Source of the DNA: Alphaproteobacteria bacterium
GTDB taxonomy: Bacteria; Pseudomonadota; Alphaproteobacteria; Micavibrionales; Micavibrionaceae
Reading direction: 5' to 3'
Assembly: GCA_021775915.1 (NCBI GenBank)
Contig: JAJFGW010000048.1
Span: 43,192 to 107,191 of the forward strand
DNA length: 64,000 nucleotides
Positions 9,710 to 19,800 of the stretch are shown in pieces. Position 1 is the first letter of the stretch. Every line of letters starts with the position of its first letter. The notes beneath the pieces were generated by a model. The model searched no databases. It had not been told where the DNA came from and saw nothing but the letters and a program-made list of their open reading frames with translations. The translations under genes and the position numbers were made by a program.

Positions 9710-12043
9710 TTAAACTTCCGTATTCTCAGCCTGCGTACCATATTGTTTGGCCTGAAGCTTGGCGATAACCTCATCTTTTGGCCCATATGCCACAAGCTTA
9801 CCGCGATCTATCAGAATCAGTTTATCAACCAAACCCAGCATTGAGCCTTTATGAGTAATGAGAAGTGTTGTCTTATTCTCGCACAATGTTTCAAGTCTTT
9901 TGCGCAAGCGATTTTCAGAAGCAGGGTCCATAGAAGCCGTTGGCTCATCCAAAATCATCACCGGCGGATCATATAAAAGGGAACGCGCAATCGCCACGGC
10001 CTGTCGCTGTCCGCCCGACAAAGCCTCACCGCGCTCACCAACCGGCGTATCCAGCCCGTGCTGAGAACCACGCAAAAACTCCAGCACGCCCGCCATTTCA
10101 GCGGCACGCATTACAGCGCGATCCGGCGCTGTTTCATGTCCCATTGTAATATTTTCGCGCACAGAACCGTAAAACAGCTGCGGGTCTTGCTGCACAGCCC
10201 CGATAGAGCGCCGCAAATCACCTGGATCAATCTGACGTACGTCTGTACCATCAATCTGTACGCTTCCACTATCAGGCTGGTAAAGATTGACAATCAACCG
10301 CTCAACCGTTGTCTTGCCCGAACCAACAGCGCCAATAATGCCAACCTTATCACCCGGCTCAATTGTAAAATTAATATGATTAAGCGCCGGAATGCTTTGT
10401 TCTGGGTAATGAAACACAACATCTTTAAATTCGATATGCCCCTCAAAAGAGGGTTTGGCAATAAAGTGTTTGCCTTCAGGACGCTCCACATCCTTTTTCA
10501 TCAAATCATCAAGCTGGACCAGCGCTTCTTTTGATTGATTCATACGTGTGAGCAAGCCTGCGACCTGCGCAAGAGGCGCCATAGCGCGCCCGGACAAAAT
10601 AACACAGGCAATAAGCGCCCCCATAGAGATTAACCCGGCAGAAATCAGGTAAACCCCGGTAATAACAACAGCAACATTGGTTAATTGCTGAATCAAAACC
10701 GTATAATTAAGCGCAAAAGCTGAAATACGGCGCGATTTTACCGCTGTCCGTGACGCCTTATCGGTTAGCTCTTCCCATTTACGCTGGGTATGACCTTCTG
10801 CGGCCTGCATTTTAATCGTCTCAAGACCGGTAATCGTTTCAAAAAGCTGCGCATTTTTCAGAGCGCTTTCATTCATGGATTGCCGGGTAATCTTCTGCAT
10901 CGGCTTTTGCAGGATAAAGCCCATCACAGCAATAAGAGGCAAAGCCACGGCCGGCACAACAGCAAGCCAGCCACCGATAACCATAATCAACAAAATAAAC
11001 AAAAGAACAAAGGGCAAATCAATCATCGCGACCATGGTTGCCGAGGTAAAGAAATCGCGCAGCCCTTCAAATTCGCGCATATTACTGGCCAAAACCCCGG
11101 CGCTCGCAGGCCTTGCGGCCATAGTCATGCCCATAATTTGCTCATAAAGCTGCGCAGAAATTTTTACGTCCGCTTTTCTACCTGCAATATCAAGAAAATG
11201 TGCCCGTAGATTTTTCAATATAAAATCAAAGGCATAAACAATAACAATCCCTGCCGCCAGCACCCAAAGCGTTTCAAACGCATTATTGGGAATAACACGG
11301 TCATAAACATTCATGATAAACATAGGACTGGCCAGCGCAAACAAGTTAATCATGATAGCTGCGACAACAACTTCCTGATAAAGCCGTATATTCTCCTTCA
11401 AGGAGCCCCAGAACCAGTTACGCTTTGTATTAATTTCTGCTGGGCCCGCCCGTTCATCGCTGCGCGCAATCGGCCGCAAGAAAAAAGCATAGCCCGTATG
11501 GAGCGCTTTCAACTCATCCAGCCCCATAACCTGCTTTTCATCCTCAGTTTCCGGAAACTGAACTAAAAAACGCGTTTCAGGGTGAAGATCAACCTTAGCA
11601 CCCGGCTCCTGTTTAGGCGGGGCCTTATCCGGATACTTAATATCCCAGAGGATACAAGCATAGTCCTTATCAAGAACCAGAATACAAGGTAAGTTAGGAG
11701 CAACCGCCAAGGCTTCCAAAGGACGGTCAACCAGTTTTGCATGCAAATCAGCACGTTCAGCCGCCCGGACAAATAAAGCCGGAGTAATTCCTTCTTTCGG
11801 AATAGGAAGGCCCGCCACCAAGGCTGACCGGCTGGTACGACGGCCATAATGCCCCGCCATCAAGCGCAAACAATCAACCAGCGCACTTTGCACAGCCATA
11901 CGGTCCGCCTGTAAAGGCCAAGCACCCGGCATATCAACCGCACTTTTCTCGGATTCAGATTCGGATTCAGACTCAGGTGCCTCCGCAGGAGCTCCTTCCT
12001 CCTCCGTCACAGAATCTTTTTCATTTTCATTTTTGGCAGTCAC
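9710..12043 (-). CDS. Type I secretion ABC permease/ATPase (LapB/HlyB-type)
   Basis: A 777-residue exporter. After an acidic Ser-Glu repeat N-terminus there is a C39-peptidase-like domain (about 45-150) without the catalytic Cys, as in RTX exporters that do not cleave their cargo. Next come a six-helix ABC transmembrane domain and an ATPase domain with Walker A GAVGSGKTT, signature LSGGQRQ and Walker B VMILDEPTASMDP. The frame opens with GTG behind AGGGG. It sits between tolC-like and hlyD-like genes on one strand, and its probable substrate is the giant adhesin gene just upstream. Confidence 0.93.
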   Translation of the reverse strand: MTAKNENEKDSVTEEEGAPAEAPESESESESEKSAVDMPGAWPLQADRMAVQSALVDCLRLMAGHYGRRTSRSALVAGLPIPKEGITPALFVRAAERADLHAKLVDRPLEALAVAPNLPCILVLDKDYACILWDIKYPDKAPPKQEPGAKVDLHPETRFLVQFPETEDEKQVMGLDELKALHTGYAFFLRPIARSDERAGPAEINTKRNWFWGSLKENIRLYQEVVVAAIMINLFALASPMFIMNVYDRVIPNNAFETLWVLAAGIVIVYAFDFILKNLRAHFLDIAGRKADVKISAQLYEQIMGMTMAARPASAGVLASNMREFEGLRDFFTSATMVAMIDLPFVLLFILLIMVIGGWLAVVPAVALPLIAVMGFILQKPMQKITRQSMNESALKNAQLFETITGLETIKMQAAEGHTQRKWEELTDKASRTAVKSRRISAFALNYTVLIQQLTNVAVVITGVYLISAGLISMGALIACVILSGRAMAPLAQVAGLLTRMNQSKEALVQLDDLMKKDVERPEGKHFIAKPSFEGHIEFKDVVFHYPEQSIPALNHINFTIEPGDKVGIIGAVGSGKTTVERLIVNLYQPDSGSVQIDGTDVRQIDPGDLRRSIGAVQQDPQLFYGSVRENITMGHETAPDRAVMRAAEMAGVLEFLRGSQHGLDTPVGERGEALSGGQRQAVAIARSLLYDPPVMILDEPTASMDPASENRLRKRLETLCENKTTLLITHKGSMLGLVDKLILIDRGKLVAYGPKDEVIAKLQAKQYGTQAENTEV

Positions 12044-12073
12044 GTAAGTCGACCCCTAAATCACCAATCCAGC

Positions 12074-13552
12074 TCACATTTTAGCAGGATTGGACTCTCT
12101 AGGATAGTCTACACCCAAAGTAGGCAAAAGCTCGCCCTTAAGCGCCAAAAGGCGGTACACAGCAAACATTTCCAGAAATTCTGAATTTACCGTATTTGAC
12201 CTTGAAACAAACAATTCATTCTGAGAATCCAATACATCAAGTAACGTACGGCGACTCAGGTCAAACTGGTCTTTATAAGCCTTAACCACTTCGGTATTGG
12301 CATCGGCCTGCGCTGCAAACTGGCGCGCACGCTCACCGGCAGAAACCATCCGCGCCCAAGTTTGGCGCACATCGCTCTCCACACTCCGCGCCGCTTCTGT
12401 CCTGGCTTCCTTGGCCTGTGCTTCACGGCTGATAAACTCACGAACACGCGCCGTATCACCGCCGCCGCGATAAAGGTTCCAATCCACCACAACTAGCGCA
12501 GAAGCGCTGGTGTCACGGCCACGTACACCGTTGAGGTCCCGGCCTTCACGAGCATTTACCTGAAAATCGACCTGCGGATAGAATGTTGATTGAGACCCTT
12601 CAAATTCAGCGTGCGCAACCTTAATGTCAGCCTCAAAAATATCAATCGTCGGACTCTGATGAAGCGCCAACTTAATCTCTCTATCCACATCCACGGACAA
12701 CCCATCAACCGGCACAAGCGGCAATAACAGGTCTCCCGGCGGATCACCGACTTCACGAATATAGGAAGATTCGGCAAAACGAAGCTGTTCACGAACACTG
12801 GACTCCTGCGCTCTGGCAGATGCCATCCGCGCCCGCGCCTGCTCCAAATCGGCCTGGGTTGAACGACCCGCCGTTGCGCTATCTTCAATTTGCTCCAAAA
12901 TAGCAATATGATCAGCCACATTTTTACGGGCAATACGCAGCAATTCACGCTGACGCAGCACCTCCAAATAAGATTCTACGACCGCAAGACCGACCAACTC
13001 TGATGTCTCACGCACCCGGCTGGAAGCCGATAAAACGCGCATCGCCTGACGCTCGTTCTCATATTTTGTTTCCCAGCCATCAAATAAAAGCTGAGTTAAA
13101 GTTAAGCCGGCCTCATAACGCCACAAATTTTCAGGATCATCGTCCCGTCCCGCACGTGTGGCTGGGTCATCACTATGCTCAACACCCGTATCCCCGCGAA
13201 AATCAATCGAAGGGAAATAAAGCGCCTTGGCTTGACGTAACTCTTCATCGGTAGCACGGCGATTTGTCTGAACAACCCCTGTTTCCGGGTTGGTGTTCAC
13301 GCCAATAGCCACAGCGTCACGCAGGCTCATGGTCTTATCACTTCCTGCACCCGGCTCAATATTTTGCAATTCATTCGAACGCAAGGGCACTTGGTTAACA
13401 ACAGCGGCAGGACTCGCTTCCACCATCATAACTCTATCCTCTACAGCAACACCGGACTTCGCAGCAATATCCTCTGTCGCCCATGCAGCCTGCGCCATAA
13501 GGGTCACACAAGATGTTGTCAGCGCCCATTTTTTAATATCAAACCGTTTCAT
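12074..13552 (-). CDS. TolC-family outer membrane channel of the type I system
   Basis: A 492-residue outer membrane factor with a Sec signal peptide (MKRFDIKKWALTTSC..., cleavage probably after AWA near residue 25). It has two internally related helical halves rich in Ala/Glu/Arg, including SLRDAVAIGVNTNPE and the LTQLLFDGWE segment typical of TolC/LapE proteins. It forms the outer channel for the ABC-HlyD pair encoded downstream, 30 bp away. GAAGGA lies 8 nt before the ATG. As first gene of the operon its upstream region should hold the promoter. Confidence 0.92.
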   Translation of the reverse strand: MKRFDIKKWALTTSCVTLMAQAAWATEDIAAKSGVAVEDRVMMVEASPAAVVNQVPLRSNELQNIEPGAGSDKTMSLRDAVAIGVNTNPETGVVQTNRRATDEELRQAKALYFPSIDFRGDTGVEHSDDPATRAGRDDDPENLWRYEAGLTLTQLLFDGWETKYENERQAMRVLSASSRVRETSELVGLAVVESYLEVLRQRELLRIARKNVADHIAILEQIEDSATAGRSTQADLEQARARMASARAQESSVREQLRFAESSYIREVGDPPGDLLLPLVPVDGLSVDVDREIKLALHQSPTIDIFEADIKVAHAEFEGSQSTFYPQVDFQVNAREGRDLNGVRGRDTSASALVVVDWNLYRGGGDTARVREFISREAQAKEARTEAARSVESDVRQTWARMVSAGERARQFAAQADANTEVVKAYKDQFDLSRRTLLDVLDSQNELFVSRSNTVNSEFLEMFAVYRLLALKGELLPTLGVDYPRESNPAKM

Positions 13553-13631
13553 ATTTACTATCCTTCGCCAGGGAATTTTTTATTCAAAGCATTATTAATA
13601 ATCGTTAAAAATATACTGATCCATCGTTATA

Positions 13632-13660
13632 CTTATGACCTTTTTCCACAGAATTATCAA
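13632..13660 (-). promoter_or_regulatory. Possible promoter of the tolC-ABC-hlyD operon
   Basis: Reading the minus strand, TTGATA (13655-13660) is separated by 17 bp from CATAAG (13632-13637), about 80 bp before the tolC-like ATG. Each hexamer is only a partial sigma-70 match, so this is a candidate rather than a firm call. Confidence 0.3.
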
Positions 13661-13715
13661 GTCCGCAAGTCAATTTTCTCAGGGAGTTAGCAGCCCTTCT
13701 TCACATTTAACAAAG

Positions 13716-13747
13716 AAAAAACCGAACGGATCTTACAATCCATCCGG
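13716..13747 (-). terminator. Rho-independent terminator after the RTX adhesin
   Basis: On the minus strand a 10-bp stem (arms 13738-13747 and 13722-13731, two G-U pairs) with a 6-nt loop is followed by a run of six U (13716-13721). It starts 58 nt after the adhesin stop and separates that transcript from the tolC operon. Confidence 0.75.
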
Positions 13748-13760
13748 CTCACTAAGCGCT

Positions 13761-13772
13761 CCCGTTAGGAAT
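13761..13772 (+). repeat. 12-bp repeat, downstream copy of an inverted pair flanking the adhesin
   Basis: The 12-mer TCCCGTTAGGAA (13760-13771) lies just outside the 3' end of the adhesin gene. Its exact reverse complement occurs at 20338-20349 just upstream of the gene. The function is unknown. Confidence 0.5.
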
Positions 13773-13804
13773 ATTGGAGAACTTCGTGAAAACTTTTCTT
13801 ATTT

Positions 13805-16800
13805 TTAAACTATAAGGTTACCATTATTCGTCAAATCTTCAACGGTAACGCCCGTAATACCTTCAAGAACAGCCATATCAGCAGCATTATTCACATCGCC
13901 ACTACCACTCAGATCAACAGCAATCATTGTATCCGTGCCATTATCCGTCGCAAAAACAAAGCTGTCGATTGTGGCCTGCGTTGCACTTGTACTCGCCAAG
14001 AGCAGTGACAAATCAAGATCATCGCCTTCGGCAACATCAAAATCTTTCACTGTATCAACCCCTTCATCAATAGATTCGAACAGGAAGCTATCAGCGCCAG
14101 TACCACCATAAAGCGTATCGTTACCAAGGCCGCCAGTCAGAACATCATTGCCCTCCTGACCGAAGATAACATCATCACCGGCACCGCCGCTAAGGTTATC
14201 ATTACCGCCATCGCGGGTTTCACCCTGAGCATTAACGCTTTCAGCAGCTAGCTCTTCACCGTTGGCTTTAATATAAGCAATCGTATCCTGACGATTCCAG
14301 CCGGCACCAGCCTCAAGCTGCTCAAAAACTTCCCAGCCTGCGCCAGGGTCAGTGCTCAAACCTTGTGCCACCGCCAATGCATCCGTATTCAGCGCATCGC
14401 CAAAGATCAAATCAGCACCATCACCGCCCGTGATGTCATCACCACCAACAGCAGCCAGCTTGTTCAGCGGATTGGTAGCAGCCAGCGCCGCATCCAAATC
14501 AGCCGGGTCAGCAATATTCAAAGACACGCCATCAGAATCAATCAGGTTAATATTGCTAATATCCGAACCAATATCGATACCAACGCCAATCACTTCATCG
14601 CTAAGCGCCTGAAGCTGCGCCACTTCATTGGTGCTATCATCAATACCTGTGAACTGATCAACCGAATCCTGAGTATTCTGGTTATCAACAACATTGCCGT
14701 TATCATCCAGATAAAAATTCGGACGGCCATCACTGATGAAATAACTAATCGTTTCAGCGCCGGAAATCGGATCATTGCTAAGATCACCCTTAAGCCAGCT
14801 AATACCATCCTGCAGCGCGGCCTCATAGTTCGTCCAGCCACCACCATCGAGACCATCAACAAAATTCAAGGCATCCGCCAAACCAGCAACACTTGTTACC
14901 GTAAAGGTCTCTGCCGTATTCGAATCTGTGCTGAACGGTACAAGGTGAACTTTTATTTCACCGTTATTATAGGCACCAAAATCATTAATCAGATTAGAAA
15001 CAGCATCAACCAAAATTGAAATTTTGGAATTAACGTCACCGCGATCACCCATAGAGCCACTCGTATCGAGCATCATGACAAAGTTATAATCCTGAGTCTG
15101 ATTCTCTAAACGAGAGCCACCAACATCACCGACCAGAATGTCATCAGACACACCGCCGGTAATAACGCCATTATCATCACCAACACGGTAAATTGTGGTT
15201 TCTCCGTCAATGTCATTAACATTCTCACCAACAATAAGCGCCGGCACATCACCCCACAAAGCGAGGTCAGCAACGCTCGTATCACCATCAGCGTCCATTA
15301 CTGTGTACTGGAATACATCATGCGTCATCTCAAGTGGCGGATGATCAGCACAAGGATATTCAACCCAGACATTATTCAGCAAGAACGATGCGCCATAATA
15401 ATCACCATCATTCACAGACTGAATATTCACCTCGGTAATCAACTGACCAAAATCAGCAGAGTTAAGCGTGAAGTTAAACTCGCCATTGATAATCTGGTTC
15501 GGTACAAATTGTTGCTCACCCGCAACTGTTGTTCCATCGGCTAACGTCACAATATAATCAAGACCATAGTTACCAGAGTCATTGTTGCTACCAAGTTCGG
15601 CGATTGTAATCATCACTTTATCGGCATCCTCTGCAAAGGAAAGGTCAAAAGACTCACCTTTAGGCCAGACTTTTTTACTGTCGCCAGTATCAAGATTATC
15701 AATTCCAAAACCGGAGCCATCAGACGTATCAAGCCAGCTAATATCAAAGTTACCGGCATTGGCAATGCTGATCGTAATACCATTGCTTGTCAAAGACGTT
15801 TGAAGTCCGGCAGCATCACTGGCACCAAGATCAAGATGGGCTTCAACAACTTTGCCATCACAAACACATGTGGTTTCAGTTGGAAGATCTGTACCATCAA
15901 ACCAGCCATTGGCACTTGAACTCCACTGCGTCAGATACCCGTCCTGATCATAAGACGTTTCGATATCAGTCTTCGGATGCAGCCAGATACCAAGAGCATC
16001 AGCAAAGCTTGCGCCACTCCAATCAGCAGGGTCACCGTAAAGCGGCACATGATCAACAATAACCGTCGCATCTAACGTAAAGCTAAAGACGTGGTTGCCA
16101 TTCGCATCAATCGTCGAAGAAATATTCGTAAACGGATTGCTCGTCGCTAGCGATGTCAGAATTTTATCCGGTGCCTGAATACCAGAAGCGGTAGAACCAT
16201 CAAAGGCACTAGAGGAGCTATTCAAACCATTATAACCATAGGCCGTTACAATTGGTGTGCCGGTGCCACTAGCATCAAAATAGAATAGCGCCATTTCACC
16301 AGGCTGGTTTTTCGGGTTCGGGCCATCATTCAGAGCCAAAGTGAACCCTTCCGTGATTTTCCCGTTTGTAGGGTCAGAAATAACCATCGAGAAACTCAGT
16401 TCATCGGTCGTTTCATTATAGCTCGTTGTAACATTTTTAATGTCACCGGCAGCATCACTTCCTGAAGGGTTGTCTTGCGAGAAAGTATGAACTGTTTCTT
16501 TAACGCCAGTTACTGGCCCGGTCGGTTGGTCAAACAACGTGTAATCATATGAACCGTCTTCAAAAATTTCCAACGTACCAAAGTCGCCGTCAATCGTGGC
16601 CGCGCCGCCTGTCAGGTCAACATCATTGCCCTGGAAGGAAATCGTTGTGACTTTGTTTGCCGGATCAGGAGCATCGAACTCATCCTGACTAAGATTATCC
16701 GCAGCGCTCGGGCCACCGTTAAGGCCGGTAATCACATTACCGTTCGTGCCACCTGCAACGACATCGAAGATATTCAGATCATCATTAGCCAGAAGACCAT

Positions 16801-19800
16801 CATCCTGAACACGCACTGTGATTGTACCGTCATCTGTATCGCCATCACTATCTGTCGCGGTAACACCAAACTCCAGAGCAATAACATCGCTATCCTCATC
16901 CGGATCAGCACTTGTGTCCTTCGAATCAGGATGATCAAGTGTCCCTTCGAGGGTAAAGGTGTAATCACCATCTACTTCTAAAACCAACGTAAAGATTGTT
17001 TCACCAGCAGCTGTCCCGGTATAGGTACTACCAAGCAGCGCCACCGCTACAGGCACACCATTGCTTGTCAAAGGAATAGGGCTGGTAAACCCGCCATTAG
17101 CAGAGAAGCTACCCGGTGTATCATCACCAAATGTTGCAGAGATATTGTTATTAATCACAACAGGCCCAAGATCAGTTTCATCAACTGTGATTTCATCATC
17201 AGTGACAAGAGGTTCGTCATCATCTTCCCACGTAACAGTAAAGGCATCAGTTGCACTATTGTTGTTATCACTCGGATCAAATTCGCCGTCAGACACAGGA
17301 TTCTCTGTCGTCAGAACTTTTGCCGTTAGGTTCAGTGATCCGGCAAAAGTTGGATCGGCTGAACTTATCGTCAGACCGGCAAGCTGTGCCGGGGTGAAGC
17401 TCCAGATACCAGGCGCGGTGTTCGTGCCCTGGTTAAAGCTAAAGCCAGCCGGAACGCCGGAGACTTGGTAACCCGTGATATGCTCGGAACCGTCGAGGTC
17501 AACACCGAGGCTGCCAGCAATATTAACCGCAATCGGGTTGCCTTCATCGACCGTGCCGCCCGTCGCATTGATGCTCGGTGCATCGGCAACCGCATCAACA
17601 ATCACGTTAAAGCTGTCAGGGGCACTGGAAGCACTGATACCCTCAATCGGATCAGTCGCTGTCGCCGTTGCCACCAAACCGGTCAGATCAATATCGCTCT
17701 GCGCCACCGGCGTGAATGTAAACAGCGTACTTAAGTTCGCGCCCGCAGGAAGTGTTACTGTCCAGACCGTGCCGGCAGGATTAAATGTGCCAACCGGTGC
17801 TGTAACTGCGCCCCATGCCGGATCAAAACCGGTGATGGTTACGCTCAGGAACTCAGCCGCTTCTGCCGTTGCACTTAAATTCGCAACAACAGCAACATCA
17901 ACCGTGCCATCTTCTTTGACCTGCGCATTATCAACGCCGCCATTCACAGTGATGCTCGGTGGATCAATATCCGGTGTCCACGTTACGCTCAGCGCATCAG
18001 AAGCCTGATTGTTATTGTCAGATGGATCGAACTCGCCATCACTGACAGGGTTTTCCGTTGTAAACACAGTCGCCGTTAAGTTCAGCGTACCGTTAAAAGT
18101 CGCCGGGCCCGTAATCGTCAGACCGGCAAGCTGTGCCGGGGTGAAGCTCCAGATACCAGGCGCGGTGTTCGTGCCCTGGTTAAAGTTAAAGCCAGCCGGA
18201 ACGCCGGAGACTTGGTAACCCGTGATATGCTCGGAACCGTCAAAATTATCAGACCCCAAAGCACCGGCAATGTTAACCGCAATCGTCGCGCCTTCAACAT
18301 CACTGCCGCCCGCAGCATTAACAGTAGGATCGTCAGCAACCGCATCAACAATAATATCAAAATCATCCGTTGCGCTCGCAGTCGTGCCCGTCACAGGCTC
18401 GGTTGCTATCGCTGTCGCCACCAACCCTGTGAGATCAATATCGCTCTCGGCAGGAGGCGTAAAAGTCATCACTGTGCTCAGATTCGTATTAGGCGGCAAT
18501 GTTACCGTCCATGTACCTGCGCCCGCATTATATGTGCCAACGGGTGCAGAGAATCCCCAACCAGGGCCAACACCCGAGACCGTTACAGTCAGGAACGCAT
18601 CCGGCGAATCTACGGAATTAATAGAAGCAAAAATTGGGACATCAACTGTGCCATCTTCTTTAACCAGAACGTTATCAATTTCCTGTCCGACATAAACCTC
18701 AGGCGGATCAGCAACCGGCTTCCAGGTTACATTAAATTCATCTGTAGCGTTTGCTTCATCATTCGTGAAATCAAAATCAAGATCGGTTTTATTAGCTTCT
18801 TCGGCGATACTTTCCACGCCCAATGTAATCGTACCAAAATAATTTGTTGGCGCTGAAATTTCCAGCCCGGTCAGGTCCGCTTTTGTAAGCTGCCATGTAC
18901 CGCCACCAAGACTTGTCCCGGCAGATAATGTGAATCCGGTAGGGACGCTATATATAAAGACCGTCGCAATTTCTTCCGAACCATCGATGTCATTCACAGA
19001 CGTCGTGATATTAATCGGTGCCGGATCATCTTCATTGGCCATTGTATCTGTAGCATCAAGATTAGGCGTATCCGCCACGGCATCCGTTGTTACACTGAAC
19101 GTTGCCGCAGTACCACTAGTCAGGCCGGTCGACGTATCAGTATTAATCGCATTTGCAAGCAAAGTTGAAATATCAACATCACTATCCGCAGGAGGGAACA
19201 GAGTCGGGCCGCCAGTAAATGTCGCGCCCGGCGCCGCCGTAAATTCCCATGTCCCTGCGGCCGCATTATATGTGCCGCCATTCGGGGTCACACCCCAACC
19301 TGCGGGAATACCGGTAATCCGAACGGTAACCTGCACATCCGGGCCACCATTGGGATCGGCAAAAACAGACAAAGCTACGCTGCCGTCCTCATATACAAAA
19401 GCAGGAGAAACTTCCAAAAGCGGCGGCACAGGGCCATCAGGCTCCTGGAAATTTTCAATAAAGAAAAGCTCGTCAATAAACTCGGGCAAACCAAACACAA
19501 GCGCTGTCGGATCAATCGGGCCAATATCATCAAGCGGATTAATCGGCGTAGATGTAAAGCTGCTCTGAAAACCAAAACCACCACGACCATTAGAGCCGCC
19601 TTCACCGGCAGCGGGTTCAATAGCAGAAAGCTGCTCGGTCAGCGCTGCCAGATCATCGTCGGTTGTACGCAAACTTTGCGTATCCGCAGTCCGGTCTTCG
19701 CCTTCCGCTTCCATGCCTTTTTGCATGGCTCCAGCCATTTCCAGGCCCTCGGCAAATTCACGCAAACTCAGAAACTCGCCATCAAAATTAATTTCGGTGG

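Noticed and set aside
11940..11985. Second cluster of GANTC sites in the ABC exporter gene
   Set aside because: It is explained by the Ser-Glu repeat codons of the exporter N-terminus.
18930..19568. Long plus-strand open frame (212 codons) within the adhesin; similar ones at 14363-15019 and 17475-18008
   Set aside because: They are antisense shadows of a repetitive, biased coding sequence and have no ribosome site or recognisable protein character.
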